64,000 nucleotides of DNA. It comes from Zoogloea ramigera (GTDB lineage: Bacteria > Pseudomonadota > Gammaproteobacteria > Burkholderiales > Rhodocyclaceae). Below the pieces are notes generated by a model. The model had not been told where the DNA came from and made no database searches. It was given only the letters and a program-made list of their open reading frames with translations. The stretch spans positions 31,433 through 95,432 of the forward strand of contig NZ_BJNV01000013.1 of the NCBI RefSeq assembly GCF_006539865.1. Direction: 5' to 3'. Within the stretch, counting starts at the first letter, position 1, and each line of letters opens with the position of its first letter. The position numbers and the translations under genes were made by a program. Shown piece after piece: positions 9,549 through 20,902 of the stretch.

Positions 9549-10328
9549 TTGTCCACGCCAGAACCCGCCAAAAATTCGATCCAGGTCATCGACCGCATGA
9601 TGAAGCTGCTCGACGTGCTCGCCGAGCACGCCGATCCGGTTCCACTGAAACAGCTCGCGATCGAGACCGGGCTCCACCCCTCCACCGCCCACCGCATCCT
9701 CGGCGCGATGAGCACCAGCGGCTTCGTCGAGCGCAGCGACGCCGGCGTGTATCGCCTGGGCATCCGCCTGCTCGAGCTGGGCAGCCTCGTCAAGTCGCGC
9801 ATCTCGCTGCGGGAAACCGCGATGCCCGAGATGCTCAAGCTCCATGCCGCCACGGGTGAGAGCGTCAACCTGGGTGTGCGTGCGGGCGACGAGATCGTCT
9901 ATGTCGAGCGCACCTCCAGCGGCCGCTCGGCGGTGCGCGTGGTGCACATCGTGGGCGCCCGGGCGCCGCTGCACACCACCGCCACCGGCAAGCTGTTCCT
10001 GGTCGAGGATGGCCCCCAGAAAATCAAGGACTACGCCAGGCGCACTGGCCTGCCCGCCTCCACCGCCACCTCGCTCACCACGCTCCAGGCCCTCGAAAAG
10101 GAGCTCGACAAGGTTCGCCGCCACGGCGTCGCCTACGACCTCGACGAGGTGGAGAACGGCGTGCGCTGCATTGCGGCGGGCATCCGGGACGACAGCGGCG
10201 AGCTGGTGGCAGGCTTGTCCCTGTCCACCCCCTCCGAGCGCTTCAACCCCGACTGGGCACCCTTGATCCGCCAGACCGCCGATGAGATCTCAAAGGCGCT
10301 GGGCTACATCCCGCCCCCCGCCCGCTGA
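9549..10328 (+). CDS. IclR family transcriptional regulator
   Basis: A 259-residue protein. It has an N-terminal winged helix-turn-helix (VPLKQLAIETGLHPSTAHRILGAMSTSGFVER near 30-62) and a C-terminal IclR effector domain (HTTATGKLFL near 140, GVAYDLDEVENGVRCIAAGIRDDSGELVAGLSLS near 190-225). No ATG fits. I chose the TTG at 9549 because AGGCAGAGAGA lies directly upstream and the family N-terminus begins soon after; a TTG at 9519 is the alternative. The target is not evident; the neighbouring Gate-domain gene is one candidate. Confidence 0.88.
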   Translation: MSTPEPAKNSIQVIDRMMKLLDVLAEHADPVPLKQLAIETGLHPSTAHRILGAMSTSGFVERSDAGVYRLGIRLLELGSLVKSRISLRETAMPEMLKLHAATGESVNLGVRAGDEIVYVERTSSGRSAVRVVHIVGARAPLHTTATGKLFLVEDGPQKIKDYARRTGLPASTATSLTTLQALEKELDKVRRHGVAYDLDEVENGVRCIAAGIRDDSGELVAGLSLSTPSERFNPDWAPLIRQTADEISKALGYIPPPAR

Positions 10329-10338
10329 ACCCGGCCAT

Positions 10339-10370
10339 AAAAAAGGGCGCCCCTCGGCGCCCTTTTTCTT
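10339..10370. terminator. Bidirectional terminator between iclR-type gene and pbpG
   Basis: GGGCGCC (10345-10351) and GGCGCCC (10356-10362) form a perfect 7-bp stem with a 4-base loop. An A-run precedes it and a T-run follows it, so it can serve both converging genes. Confidence 0.88.
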
Positions 10371-10383
10371 CATGCACGCAAGA

Positions 10384-11466
10384 TCAGGTGGACGGCGTGC
10401 GCACCGCCGCGGCGACCTTCTGCTGGACCGCCGCGCTCTCGAGCCAGCGCTTGACCCGCTGGGCATCGGCCACCCGGGTGAAGCGGCCAAAGGAATCGAG
10501 CAGCACGATGATCATCGGCTTGTTGAGCAGCCAGGCCTGCATCACCAGACACTTGCCCGACTCGTTGATGAAACCGGTCTTTGAAACGCCGATCTGCCAG
10601 TCGGGGCTGCTCACCAAAGCGTTGGTGTTGTTGAACTGCCGGACCCGCCCGTTGAGGGAAACCGGATAGTTGGCGGTGGTCGAGAACTCGCGGATCAGCG
10701 GGTAGCGCGACGCCGCCGACACCATGCGCACCAGATCGCGGGCGCTCGAGACGTTGGCCGAGTTGAGGCCGGTGCTGTCGGCAAAGCGGGTGTCCCGCAG
10801 GCCGAGGGCGGCTGCCTTGCGGTTCATCGCGGCCACGAAGGCCGGCAGGCCGCCCGGGTAGTTGCGGCCCAGCGCCGATGCGGCCCGGTTTTCAGAGGAC
10901 ATCAGGGCCAGCCGGAGCATGTCTTCCCGCGCGAGCTCGGTGCCCACCGGCACGTGGGAGCTGCTGTTGCGCAGGGTGTCGACGTCTTCGTTGGCCACCA
11001 ACAGCACCTCAGTGAGGCTCAAGCGGGCATCAAGGACGACCATCGCCGTCATCAGCTTGGTGATGGAGGCGATCGGCAGGACGGCGTCGGAGTTCTTTTC
11101 GAGCAGGACGGAGCCGGTAGCCTGGTCTGCAATCATGAAGGCGGCCGAATGGAGCAGCGGATTGCCCTCGTTGTCCATGTCGGGCGCGGCAACCGGAGCG
11201 CTGCGCTGAGCCGCGGGCGCTGCGTGGGCGAGGTGCGAGGCCTTCACACGCCTGGACTCTGCACGCGCGAACTTGATGGGCTTGGTCGGACGCACCGCGA
11301 CGACCTTCGCCGCCTTGGCAAGCTTCGTGGCCCGGGCCGGGCTCTCCTTGGCAACCGAAGCTTTCTTGGACGCCCCACGCTGCGCCGCAGCATGAGCATC
11401 GACGGGCGCCAGATGGGTCAGCGCGAAAACGCCCAGCAGGGTCATCAGGGATTTACGGATTTTCAT
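10384..11466 (-). CDS. pbpG: D-alanyl-D-alanine endopeptidase (penicillin-binding protein 7 type)
   Basis: 360 residues with a signal peptide (cleavage probably after AHA near residue 26), then a ~70-residue Ala/Lys/Arg-rich linker and an S11-family serine peptidase domain. The three catalytic motifs are visible: SITK at 134-137 (nucleophile Ser134), SEN at 191-193 and KTG at 296-298. PbpG cleaves D-Ala-meso-DAP cross-links in peptidoglycan. The basic linker is longer than in the E. coli protein (about 310 residues). It converges on the iclR-type gene and shares a bidirectional terminator with it. Confidence 0.92.
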   Translation of the reverse strand: MKIRKSLMTLLGVFALTHLAPVDAHAAAQRGASKKASVAKESPARATKLAKAAKVVAVRPTKPIKFARAESRRVKASHLAHAAPAAQRSAPVAAPDMDNEGNPLLHSAAFMIADQATGSVLLEKNSDAVLPIASITKLMTAMVVLDARLSLTEVLLVANEDVDTLRNSSSHVPVGTELAREDMLRLALMSSENRAASALGRNYPGGLPAFVAAMNRKAAALGLRDTRFADSTGLNSANVSSARDLVRMVSAASRYPLIREFSTTANYPVSLNGRVRQFNNTNALVSSPDWQIGVSKTGFINESGKCLVMQAWLLNKPMIIVLLDSFGRFTRVADAQRVKRWLESAAVQQKVAAAVRTPST

Positions 11467-11644
11467 CGTCTTTCAAGTACTTCGTTGCGGGAAGAGGCAG
11501 CTCTTCCGGGGTGAAACAGGAAACAATGACCAGCCTTGCCTTCGGATCCACGGCCCACCGAGGGAGCCGTCACGCCGCAGCCCCCCGAAGCGCAGACAAC
11601 GTGGAAATCGGTAACGGCAGACTTCTCATTCAAAATAAGGGCTT

Positions 11645-11672
11645 ATTTTAAATTTTTGAAGCTCTTTGTGAA
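11645..11672 (-). promoter_or_regulatory. Candidate sigma70 promoter for pbpG
   Basis: Read on the minus strand: TTCACA (11672-11667), 16-bp spacer, TAAAAT (11650-11645). It lies in a markedly AT-rich ~80-bp patch between pbpG and the patatin gene, about 180 bases before the pbpG start. Confidence 0.4.
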
Positions 11673-11726
11673 TGATTTTTTTGCACAGGTGAAATCAGTT
11701 GCGCAATCGCGACACCGCCCGGTGGT

Positions 11727-12866
11727 TCAGGCCTGATCTACCCGGAGGAAGCGGGCCAGATCAGCACGCCGGCTCATCGCGTCGCGATAGCCGAGCTCCA
11801 TCAGCGACCGGGTATAACCCTTCTCGAAAAGCAGGTAGGAGAGTAACACCGAGCCATTCTTCCGCGTTGCACCAATTCCGCGCAGAACCAGGCTCAGGGC
11901 CTTGGGCAGCGCGTTGCGATGGCGGGCCGCAAGATAATCCAGACGCTGGGATGGCGCAATCACCAGGGTCTCGATGGGCTTCAGGGGAATGCCGGCGGTG
12001 CGCCTCAGTTCGGGTGGCACGGCAGCGACCGTGGCGTTGATCCGCTCGAGGCGCTCGAGGTCGGACGTTAGCCCGTCCAGGAAGATGCTCGACATGGCAT
12101 GGCCCGCCACCTGGGCGGGCGACGGGTAGGCGTCGGCGCGCTGGCGCGCCTCTTCGGAGCGGCGCCCGCCAGCGATCACCAGGATGCGCTCGGCCCCCAG
12201 ATGGATCACCGGGCTGATCGGCGCCAGCTGCCGCATCGACCCGTCGCCGAAGTATTCACGATTGATGCGCACCGCCGGGAACACGAAGGGGATCGCGCTG
12301 GAGGCCATCAGGTGCTCGACCTGCAGCTCGCTGCGCAGGCCGACGCGCTGGGCCCGTCGCCAGGGCTGGAGATCGTCCCGCCCTTGAAAGAAGGACAGGC
12401 TCTCGCCGGAGGTGTAACCCGAGGCGGTGACCGTCACGGCCTGCAGATGGCCTTCAGCGATGCTCTTGCCGATCTGGGTGAAATCCAGGTGCTCTTCAAG
12501 GAGCACGCGGAGAGGGGAATTGTCGAGCAGGGAGCGTGGCGACTGGTGGATCAGCCAGCCAAGGAAGATCGCCGACCCCCAGCGCAGCACCGATTCAGCG
12601 ATGGCCAGGGTGTCGGAACGATAGATCTGCCCTACGTGAAAGTTGCGCCAGATGTAGGCCAGCTTGCGCACACCGGCGTCGAAATCCGCCGAAAACACTG
12701 CCAGGGCGACCGCGTTGATCGCCCCGGCGGAGGTTCCACAGAGGATAGGGAAGGGGTTGTCCGGGCGCTTTCCCCAGACTTCACGAACCGCCATCAGCGC
12801 GCCGACCTGATAGGCCGCACGCGCGCCGCCCCCGGTCAGCACCAGGGCCACCCTGCCGTCTGTCAT
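11727..12866 (-). CDS. Patatin-like phospholipase family protein
   Basis: 379 residues. The oxyanion-hole block LTGGGARAAYQVG is at residues 10-22, the nucleophile elbow GTSAG has Ser46, and the catalytic Asp is in DGS (Asp208), giving the Ser-Asp dyad of patatins. No signal peptide is visible, so it is probably cytoplasmic or peripheral on the inner membrane. The C-terminal third (SRRADLARFLRVDQA end) is longer than minimal patatins. It is a single gene between pbpG and maeB with no obvious operon partner. The substrate is not predictable. Confidence 0.9.
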   Translation of the reverse strand: MTDGRVALVLTGGGARAAYQVGALMAVREVWGKRPDNPFPILCGTSAGAINAVALAVFSADFDAGVRKLAYIWRNFHVGQIYRSDTLAIAESVLRWGSAIFLGWLIHQSPRSLLDNSPLRVLLEEHLDFTQIGKSIAEGHLQAVTVTASGYTSGESLSFFQGRDDLQPWRRAQRVGLRSELQVEHLMASSAIPFVFPAVRINREYFGDGSMRQLAPISPVIHLGAERILVIAGGRRSEEARQRADAYPSPAQVAGHAMSSIFLDGLTSDLERLERINATVAAVPPELRRTAGIPLKPIETLVIAPSQRLDYLAARHRNALPKALSLVLRGIGATRKNGSVLLSYLLFEKGYTRSLMELGYRDAMSRRADLARFLRVDQA

Positions 12867-12935
12867 GACGCCTCCCGTCAGCCGCCTGCTAGTAAGGAGT
12901 AACGGCGGCTGACGCGGAATATGCAGGGCGGGCTG

Positions 12936-15203
12936 TCAGCGCCCCGCCTCGACGACCGTCAGCGCTGTCATGTTGACGATACGCCGGACGGTGGCGGTCG
13001 GCGTGAGGATGTGCACCGGCTTGCCCGCCCCGAGGAGGATGGGGCCGATCGTCACGCCGTCGCCGGCGGCTGTCTTGAGGAGGTTGAAGGCGATGTTGGC
13101 CGCATCGAGGGTCGGGAAGATCAGCAGGTTGGCGTCCTCGCGCATGCGGGCGTTCGGAAAGATCTGCATGCGGATGGCCGAGTCGAGGGCCGCGTCGCCG
13201 TGCATCTCGCCTTCCACGTCGAGCTCGGGGTGCTCGGTGTGCAGCATCACCAGCGCCTTGCGCATCTTCTCGGCGGTCGGCGAGCTGTCGGTGCCGAAGC
13301 TGGAGTGCGACAGCAACGCAATGCGCGGCTGGATGCCGAAGCGGCGCACTTCGTCGGCGGCCAGACGGGTCATCTCGACGACCTGCTCGGGGGTCGGGTC
13401 GTAGTTGACGTAGGTGTCGCACAGGAACACCGTGCGGCCCGGCAGCGTGAGCAGGTTCATGGTGTAGAAGTTGCGCACGCCCTTCTGGCGGCCGAGCACC
13501 GTCTCGATGAACTTAAGGTGCAGGCCATGCATGCCGTAGGTGCCGCAGATCATCCCGTCGGCGTAGCCGAACTTGAGCAGCAGCGAACCGAGCAGGGTCG
13601 GGCGGCGGCGCACCTCGCGCCTCGCGTAATCCACCGACACGCCCTTGCGCTCCATCAGCGAGTGGTAGTGGCCCCAGAGCTGGTCGTAGCGCGGGTCGGC
13701 GTCCGGGTTGACCATCTCGAAATCGAGCTCGGGGCGCAGGCGCAGGCCGAAGCGCTCGATGTTGGCGACGACCACGTCGGGCCGGCCGATCAGGATCGGG
13801 CGGCACAGGCCTTCGTCCACCACCGTCTGCACCGCGCGAATCACGCGCTCGGATTCGCCCTCCGAGAAGATGATGCGCTTGGGCGCACGCTTGGCGGCCT
13901 GAAACACCGGCTTCATGACGAGGCCGGACTGCCACACGAAGTTGTTGAGCTGCTGGCGGTAGGCGTCGAAATCGGAGATCGGCCGCGTCGCGACGCCGGA
14001 CTCCATGGCCGCGCGGGCCACCTCGGGCGCGATCTTGACGATCAGACGCGGGTCGAAGGGCTTGGGGATGATGTACTCGGGGCCGAAGCCGGAGACGTTC
14101 TCGCCATACGCCGCCACCACGATGTCGGAGGCCTCGGCCCGGGCCAGCTCGGCGATCGCCTTGACGGCGGCCAGCTTCATCTGGTCGGTGATCGTCGTGG
14201 CGCCCACGTCGAGGGCGCCGCGGAAGATGAAGGGGAAGCACAGCACGTTGTTCACCTGGTTCGGGTAGTCCGAACGGCCGGTGGCCATCAGGGCGTCGTC
14301 GCGCACCTTGTGGACTTCCTCGGGCAGGATCTCGGGGGTCGGGTTGGCCAGCGCCATGATCAGCGGCCGGGCTGCCATCTTCGCCACCATCTCGGGCTTC
14401 AGCACGCCGCCCGCGGAGAGGCCGAGGAACACGTCGGCGCCTTCGATCACCTCGCCGAGGGTGCGGGCATCGGTGACCTTGGAGTAACGGGCCTTGATCG
14501 GGTCCATCAGCTTGGTGCGGCCCTCGAAGACGACGCCCTCGATGTCGGTCACCCAGATGTTCTCGACGGGCACGCCGAGCATCACCAGCAGGTCGAGGCA
14601 GGCCAGCGCCGCGGCGCCCGCGCCGGAGGTCACCAGCTTGACCTTGGCGAGGTCCTTGCCCAGCAGGTGCAGGCCGTTGAGGATCGCTGCGCCCACCACG
14701 ATGGCGGTGCCGTGCTGGTCGTCGTGGAAGACCGGGATCTTCATCCGCTCGCGCAGCTTCTTTTCAATGTAGAAGCACTCGGGCGCCTTGATGTCTTCGA
14801 GGTTGATGCCGCCGAAGGTAGGCTCCAGCGCGGCGATCATGTCGATCAGCTTGTCGGCGTCGGGCTCCTCGATCTCGAGGTCGAAGACGTCGATGCCGGC
14901 GAACTTCTTGAACAGCACGGCCTTGCCTTCCATCACCGGCTTGGCGGCCAGCGGGCCGATGTTGCCGAGGCCCAGCACCGCGGTGCCGTTGGTGACGACG
15001 CCGATCAGGTTGCTGCGGGCGGTAAGGGTTGCCGCCTCGGCGGGGTCCTCGACGATGGCGTCGCAGGCCGCCGCCACACCGGGCGAATAGGCCAGGGACA
15101 GATCCTGCTGGTTGGTCAGCGCCTTGGTCGGCGCGATCGAGATCTTCCCCGGTTTGGGCAGGCGGTGATACTCGAGTGCCGCCAGGCGGATACGCTCGTC
15201 CAT
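12936..15203 (-). CDS. maeB: NADP-dependent malic enzyme (MaeB type, with phosphotransacetylase-like C-terminal domain)
   Basis: 755 residues. The N-terminal ~430 residues are the malic enzyme: [11 protein letters not shown] near 38, [12 protein letters not shown] near 73-84, and [19 protein letters not shown] near 158-176. The rest is a phosphotransacetylase-like regulatory domain ([15 protein letters not shown] near 443 onward). This two-domain plan is the long MaeB form, usually allosterically controlled by acetyl-CoA. It decarboxylates malate to pyruvate with NADPH formation. A GAGGGAG ribosome-binding site precedes the ATG. It is divergent from pckG across 286 bases. Confidence 0.95.
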   Translation of the reverse strand: MDERIRLAALEYHRLPKPGKISIAPTKALTNQQDLSLAYSPGVAAACDAIVEDPAEAATLTARSNLIGVVTNGTAVLGLGNIGPLAAKPVMEGKAVLFKKFAGIDVFDLEIEEPDADKLIDMIAALEPTFGGINLEDIKAPECFYIEKKLRERMKIPVFHDDQHGTAIVVGAAILNGLHLLGKDLAKVKLVTSGAGAAALACLDLLVMLGVPVENIWVTDIEGVVFEGRTKLMDPIKARYSKVTDARTLGEVIEGADVFLGLSAGGVLKPEMVAKMAARPLIMALANPTPEILPEEVHKVRDDALMATGRSDYPNQVNNVLCFPFIFRGALDVGATTITDQMKLAAVKAIAELARAEASDIVVAAYGENVSGFGPEYIIPKPFDPRLIVKIAPEVARAAMESGVATRPISDFDAYRQQLNNFVWQSGLVMKPVFQAAKRAPKRIIFSEGESERVIRAVQTVVDEGLCRPILIGRPDVVVANIERFGLRLRPELDFEMVNPDADPRYDQLWGHYHSLMERKGVSVDYARREVRRRPTLLGSLLLKFGYADGMICGTYGMHGLHLKFIETVLGRQKGVRNFYTMNLLTLPGRTVFLCDTYVNYDPTPEQVVEMTRLAADEVRRFGIQPRIALLSHSSFGTDSSPTAEKMRKALVMLHTEHPELDVEGEMHGDAALDSAIRMQIFPNARMREDANLLIFPTLDAANIAFNLLKTAAGDGVTIGPILLGAGKPVHILTPTATVRRIVNMTALTVVEAGR

Positions 15204-15489
15204 TGTTTCTCCCTCTCTGTTGTTTGCTTCAAAAGGATGGGGTACATCCTGAGATCAAGCCGAATCCTGTGCAATTCGTGACATCCACAGCACTCGGGTC
15301 GTGACGTATGAATTACTTCCGGACGGGAAGCGTGGCATAATATTAAGCTAAGTTCTTAAGGGTTAATCCCCATTGACGCCAATAATAACGCGCCGTGCGC
15401 CCCAGGCCAGAAGACGCGAATACCCAGCCGGAAGTCTCCCCCTCCGGCAAAAGTGCATTCACGGATCCGTAACGTTGGAGAATCGTTAG

Positions 15490-17346
<1,857 letters not shown>

Positions 17347-17380
17347 GTTGCGGGCAGCCGGAAGGCTGCTGCGACTCAAA

Positions 17381-17413
17381 AAAGCGCCGGGCGACCGGCG
17401 CTTTTTGTTTTTC
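17381..17413 (+). terminator. Rho-independent terminator after pckG
   Basis: The perfect 10-bp stem AAAGCGCCGG / CCGGCGCTTT with a GCGA loop (17381-17404) is followed by a T-rich run. It ends only 13 bases before the next gene's ATG. Confidence 0.92.
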
Positions 17414-17426
17414 TCGAGGAATCCCA

Positions 17427-18590
17427 ATGAACAAGATCGCCCGCCGGATGGCCGACATCCAACCCTTCCATGTGATGGAAATCCTCAAGCGCGCCCATCA
17501 GCTTGAAGCCGCCGGGCGCGACATCATCCACCTGGAGGTCGGCGAACCCGACTTCCCCACTCCGCCCACCATCGTCGAAGCGGCGCGGGACTTCCTGGCT
17601 GGCGGCCACGTGCATTACACCCCGGCGCTGGGCCTCACTGCGCTGCGCGAGGCGATCGCACGCTTCTACCACGACCGCTTCGGTGCCGACATCTCCCCCG
17701 AACGCATCATCGTGACGCCGGGCGCGTCGGGTGCCCTGATGCTGGCCCTCGCCGTCACCACCGATCCGGGCGACGAATGGCTGCTGCCCGACCCGGGCTA
17801 CCCCTCCAACCGCCACCTGGTGCGCAGCTTCGAGGGCGTTGCCCGGGCCCTGCCGGTGGACGCCTCGACGCGTTTCCAGCCGACCCCCGCCCAGCTCGCC
17901 GACGCCTGGACCGCACGCACCCGTGGGCTGATGGTGGCCTCACCGGCCAACCCGACGGGCACCCTGCTCACCCAGGCCGAAATCATTGCGCTGCACGAAG
18001 CCGTGGCGGCCCGTGGCGGCATCCTGATCGTGGACGAGATCTATCAGGGGCTCAATTACGGCGTCGACGCCAGCACGGCCCTGACCAGCCTTGAAGATGT
18101 GTTCGTGGTGAACAGCTTCTCGAAATACTTCGGCATGACCGGCTGGCGGCTCGGCTGGGTGGTTGCTCCCCAGGCCTACGTGCGCCAGATCGAAAAGCTC
18201 GCCCAGCACTTCTTCATCTCGCCGTCGACGCCGGCCCAGCACGCGGCCCTGGCCGCCTTCACCCCGGCCACCCTGGAAATTCTCGAGGAGCGCCGCCACG
18301 CCTTCGCCGCGCGTCGCAACACGCTACTCCCGGCTCTCCGTGAGCTCGGTTTTCGCTTTGCGACCGAACCCCAGGGCGCGTTCTATCTGTACGCCGACAT
18401 CTCGGATCTCGCCGACAACAGCGAGACCCTCGCACGGCGCCTGATCGAGGACGCGGGCGTCGCCACGACACCCGGGATCGACTTTGGCGACAACGCCCCG
18501 GATCGTCACCTGCGCATCGCCTACACGACCGGCGAAGCCCGCCTCGTCGAAGCGGCCGAACGGATCGCCAGAGTCCTGCGCACCGGCTGA
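17427..18590 (+). CDS. Pyridoxal-phosphate-dependent aminotransferase, class I/II
   Basis: A 387-residue fold-type I aminotransferase. It opens with ADIQPFHVMEILKRAHQLEAAG and has HLEVGEPDFPTP near 36, SPANPTGT near 172 and the PLP-lysine motif NSFSKYFGMTGWRLGW near 230. The aspartate/alanine or N-succinyl-DAP-type subgroup cannot be resolved by eye. The ATG at 17427 has GAGGA upstream; longer in-frame extensions run back through pckG and its terminator and were rejected. Substrate unknown. Confidence 0.88.
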   Translation: MNKIARRMADIQPFHVMEILKRAHQLEAAGRDIIHLEVGEPDFPTPPTIVEAARDFLAGGHVHYTPALGLTALREAIARFYHDRFGADISPERIIVTPGASGALMLALAVTTDPGDEWLLPDPGYPSNRHLVRSFEGVARALPVDASTRFQPTPAQLADAWTARTRGLMVASPANPTGTLLTQAEIIALHEAVAARGGILIVDEIYQGLNYGVDASTALTSLEDVFVVNSFSKYFGMTGWRLGWVVAPQAYVRQIEKLAQHFFISPSTPAQHAALAAFTPATLEILEERRHAFAARRNTLLPALRELGFRFATEPQGAFYLYADISDLADNSETLARRLIEDAGVATTPGIDFGDNAPDRHLRIAYTTGEARLVEAAERIARVLRTG

Positions 18591-18620
18591 AGCTGCGCGC
18601 AGCAAGCCGCGACAGAATTG

Positions 18621-18646
18621 AAAAAGGCCGTCGAGATGACGGCCTT
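18621..18646 (-). terminator. Terminator for the lytic transglycosylase gene
   Basis: AAGGCCGTC (18624-18632) and GACGGCCTT (18638-18646) form a 9-bp stem. The poly-T tract exists only on the minus strand (A-run at 18621-18625), so it serves the minus-strand gene that ends at 18721. Confidence 0.75.
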
Positions 18647-18720
18647 CAGGGCACCCCAAAAACGGGAGCCACCTCGAACGGTGCGGAGCCGGGCTTATTT
18701 ACCGGTTCCGCAGACCCGGC

Positions 18721-19425
18721 TCAGGCGCCAACGAACTTGCCACCACTGCGGGCAGCCTGACTCAGCTGAGCCTTGACCGCCATGACCTTGTTGGCATAGG
18801 GAGCGGCCGGGTCGCTGGAGCCGTTGTACTGCTGCAGCGCCCTCTCGATGGACCCGGTGGTCTGGATGTACTCCTTGAGGACCAGCGCACCGACACGGAT
18901 GTTGGTGTGGGGATCGAACATGGCACTCCGGTCAGCCTTGACGTCGATCTTGTCAGGGTGCCACTTGGGGATCACCTGCATCAGGCCCTGAGCGCCCATC
19001 GGGCTCTCGGCGAACGGGTTGAAGCGGGACTCGATGGCCATCACCGCCACGATCAGGAGAGGATCAACCCCCACGCTCCGACCAGTCTGCTGGGCCGCCG
19101 CCAGAAGCGGCTCGAGGGCCACCGCCGACACCTGATAACGCTTGGCCACGTAGGCCTTGACACGCTGCAGGTCGGGGCTGAGCTTGGCCGGCGTTTCCGC
19201 GACCTCGACCACCGGTTCGACCACCGGCTCGTCGACAACCGCCGTACTGACCGACGATTCTCCACCCAGACTACCAAGGGACAAACCCTGAACGCCGTGA
19301 TTGGCGATACGTGAAGCAATGAACAGGGTAACGATGAGCCCGGCGACGAGAAGCCCGCCGTGGGCAAAGTGAAGCATGAATGAAGCCGCGTGACGTGCGT
19401 ACTTCGCGATACGAGTTGCGAACAT
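18721..19425 (-). CDS. Membrane-anchored lytic murein transglycosylase (SLT domain)
   Basis: 234 residues. One membrane segment lies near residues 24-42 (GGLLVAGLIVTLFIA), followed by a Val/Glu/Pro linker and a C-terminal SLT domain. The catalytic glutamate is in MAIESRFNPFAESPMGAQGLMQVIP (near 130-154), with NIRVGALVLKEYI and ALQQYNG closing the fold. It cleaves the glycan strand with formation of 1,6-anhydro-MurNAc. The ATG at 19425 was chosen for its AAGGAG ribosome-binding site. A near-consensus promoter about 330 bases upstream implies a long leader. The downstream neighbour on this strand is a terminator. Confidence 0.88.
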   Translation of the reverse strand: MFATRIAKYARHAASFMLHFAHGGLLVAGLIVTLFIASRIANHGVQGLSLGSLGGESSVSTAVVDEPVVEPVVEVAETPAKLSPDLQRVKAYVAKRYQVSAVALEPLLAAAQQTGRSVGVDPLLIVAVMAIESRFNPFAESPMGAQGLMQVIPKWHPDKIDVKADRSAMFDPHTNIRVGALVLKEYIQTTGSIERALQQYNGSSDPAAPYANKVMAVKAQLSQAARSGGKFVGA

Positions 19426-19907
19426 GGGCTCTCCTTTCTGTGGCCACAGCCCACCGAACACACACGCAAACCCGCCCTTGAAAAACAGAGGCAGGACATC
19501 CGTGCCGCTTCACCCGATGGCCCCATGAAGCAGGGCCGGGTTCAACTCATCGGCCAGATTGCAGCCGAAAGCATTCGAAAGACTAGGTCGCCAGGGGTTG
19601 ATCCAAACACGCTGACGCAACCAGACAGCGTGCCAAAAAAAGCGCCGAAACCAGACCTTGAGACGGTCATTAACCGGAAAGGGAAGCCCGGTTATGCGAC
19701 GATTTCAGCGCCGACATTTAACAAAAAAACTGCGTGCTGCATTGCACACAAAATGCATTGTATTGATTCGATTCACTTTTGTCAATCCCAGGGGGAAGCA
19801 CCCGGGCGTGGGGCAAATCACACCGCATAAGCCGGAGCTGGCGGGTGAACCTGAAGCTGGCCGCGGCCGGAGAGAAATCCCGGCGCCTGAGCGGGTTTCG
19901 GCAAGCC
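19426..19907. other. 482-bp intergenic region upstream of the lytic transglycosylase
   Basis: No convincing gene on either strand. It contains a strong minus-strand promoter (19757-19785) and, between that and the start at 19425, a leader of about 325 bases with T-runs but no clear terminator hairpin. Confidence 0.6.
19757..19785 (-). promoter_or_regulatory. Strong sigma70 promoter reading toward the lytic transglycosylase
   Basis: Read on the minus strand: TTGACA (19785-19780), 17-bp spacer, TACAAT (19762-19757). The -35 is perfect, the -10 has one mismatch and the spacing is ideal. The start point would be near 19750. Confidence 0.75.
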
Positions 19908-20531
19908 TCAGAGCGGTCGCCCGGCAAGTGGAAAAGGCCAGCGCATCCGATCGGAATCGTCGCTCTCGCCCTCCCCTTCCGGCTCGATCAGGAGGGCCAC
20001 CTCGCCCTTCCCCGCTTCGATAAGAATGCGCCGCAGGCGCCCCCACGAAAAATACGGGCCCGGGTCGGTCTTGCGGCCCGGAGCGATATCCGAGTGCCCG
20101 GTGACGCCCGCCACCGGAAAGCGGCCGCACAGTTCGCTAAGCAGCCCGGCCAGCGCCTCGTACTGGGCCTGCTCGAAGGGCAGGATGTCGCAGCCCTCCA
20201 GCTCGACCCCGACGGAGAAATCATTGCAGCGCTCGCGCCCACGCCACGACGAGACACCGGCGTGCCAGGCGCGCTTTTCGGGCGGGACAAAACAGACCAG
20301 CTCGCCGCCGCGCCGGATGAAGTAGTGGGCGGAGACACGCAGATGATGGATCGTCGCGTAATAGGGGTGCCCGGAGGGGTCCAGACGATTGGTGAACAAC
20401 TGCTCCACGGCTGGCCCGCCGAACCGATCAGGAGGCAGGCTGATGGCGTGCACGACGACCAGGGAGGGCAATTCGCCGGCAGGCCGCTCATCGCAGTTCG
20501 TCACCGGATCAGGGGGAAAGGAGATTTTCAT
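19908..20531 (-). CDS. ampD: 1,6-anhydro-N-acetylmuramyl-L-alanine amidase AmpD
   Basis: 207 residues, no signal peptide, so cytoplasmic as AmpD should be. It matches amidase_2: LVVVHAISLPP near 23 (zinc His), HYFIRRGGELVCFVPPEKRAWHAGVSSWRG near 69-98, SVGVELEG near 106, and GHSDIAPGRKTDPGPYFSW near 146-164 supplying the second His and the Asp. It removes the stem peptide from anhydro-MurNAc in peptidoglycan recycling. The ATG at 20531 begins the family N-terminus; a longer frame would run into the tRNA gene. It pairs functionally with the neighbouring lytic transglycosylase and with nagZ at 23343. Confidence 0.92.
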   Translation of the reverse strand: MKISFPPDPVTNCDERPAGELPSLVVVHAISLPPDRFGGPAVEQLFTNRLDPSGHPYYATIHHLRVSAHYFIRRGGELVCFVPPEKRAWHAGVSSWRGRERCNDFSVGVELEGCDILPFEQAQYEALAGLLSELCGRFPVAGVTGHSDIAPGRKTDPGPYFSWGRLRRILIEAGKGEVALLIEPEGEGESDDSDRMRWPFPLAGRPL

Positions 20532-20565
20532 GGGCCTCGCTCCTGGCGACTCGGCGCGCAGGACA

Positions 20566-20604
20566 AAACAAAACGGGGAAAACGAATCATCGTTTTCCCC
20601 GTTT
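20566..20604 (-). terminator. Terminator of the tRNA-Gly/Cys/Gly operon
   Basis: A perfect 15-bp inverted repeat (20571-20585 and 20590-20604, 4-base loop) is followed on the minus strand by a T-rich tract. It lies just past the last tRNA gene. Confidence 0.9.
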
Positions 20605-20608
20605 ATCC

Positions 20609-20684
20609 TGGAGCGGCAGAAGAGTCTCGAACTCTCGACCTCAACCTTGGCAAGGTTGCGCTCTACCAACTGAGCTACTGCCGC
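20609..20684 (-). tRNA. tRNA-Gly (GCC), distal copy
   Basis: A 76-nt cloverleaf with encoded CCA (minus-strand 3' end at 20609). The acceptor stem is GCGGCAG/CTGCCGC, the anticodon loop CTTGCCAAG gives anticodon GCC, and the T loop is TTCGAGA. By eye the sequence is identical to the copy at 20814. Confidence 0.97.
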
Positions 20685-20701
20685 ATTCAAACTTCAAGTA
20701 C

Positions 20702-20775
20702 TGGAGGCGCGAGCCGGAGTCGAACCGACCTACACGGATTTGCAATCCGGTGCATAACCGCTTTGCTATCGCGCC
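20702..20775 (-). tRNA. tRNA-Cys (GCA)
   Basis: A 74-nt cloverleaf with encoded CCA. The acceptor stem is GGCGCGA/TCGCGCC, the anticodon loop ATTGCAAAT gives anticodon GCA, and the T loop is TTCGACT. It is the middle gene of the tRNA operon. Confidence 0.97.
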
Positions 20776-20813
20776 GTGTATTGCACGGAAAAGCTACGCT
20801 TTTCACTGAATTC

Positions 20814-20889
20814 TGGAGCGGCAGAAGAGTCTCGAACTCTCGACCTCAACCTTGGCAAGGTTGCGCTCTACCAACTGAGCTACTGCCGC
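20814..20889 (-). tRNA. tRNA-Gly (GCC), promoter-proximal copy
   Basis: 76 nt with encoded CCA, anticodon GCC and the same sequence as the copy at 20609. It is the first tRNA after the promoter at 20903-20930. Confidence 0.97.
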
Positions 20890-20902
20890 TGAAAGAGCCG
20901 CC

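Noticed and set aside
11536..11736. A 66-codon frame (TTG start) in the AT-rich gap between pbpG and the patatin gene
   Set aside because: No ribosome-binding site, no recognisable motif, and the AT-rich stretch is better explained as promoter DNA for pbpG.
12921..15281. A 786-codon open frame antisense to maeB
   Set aside because: Shadow of strong GC codon bias; maeB on the other strand has clear domain motifs throughout.
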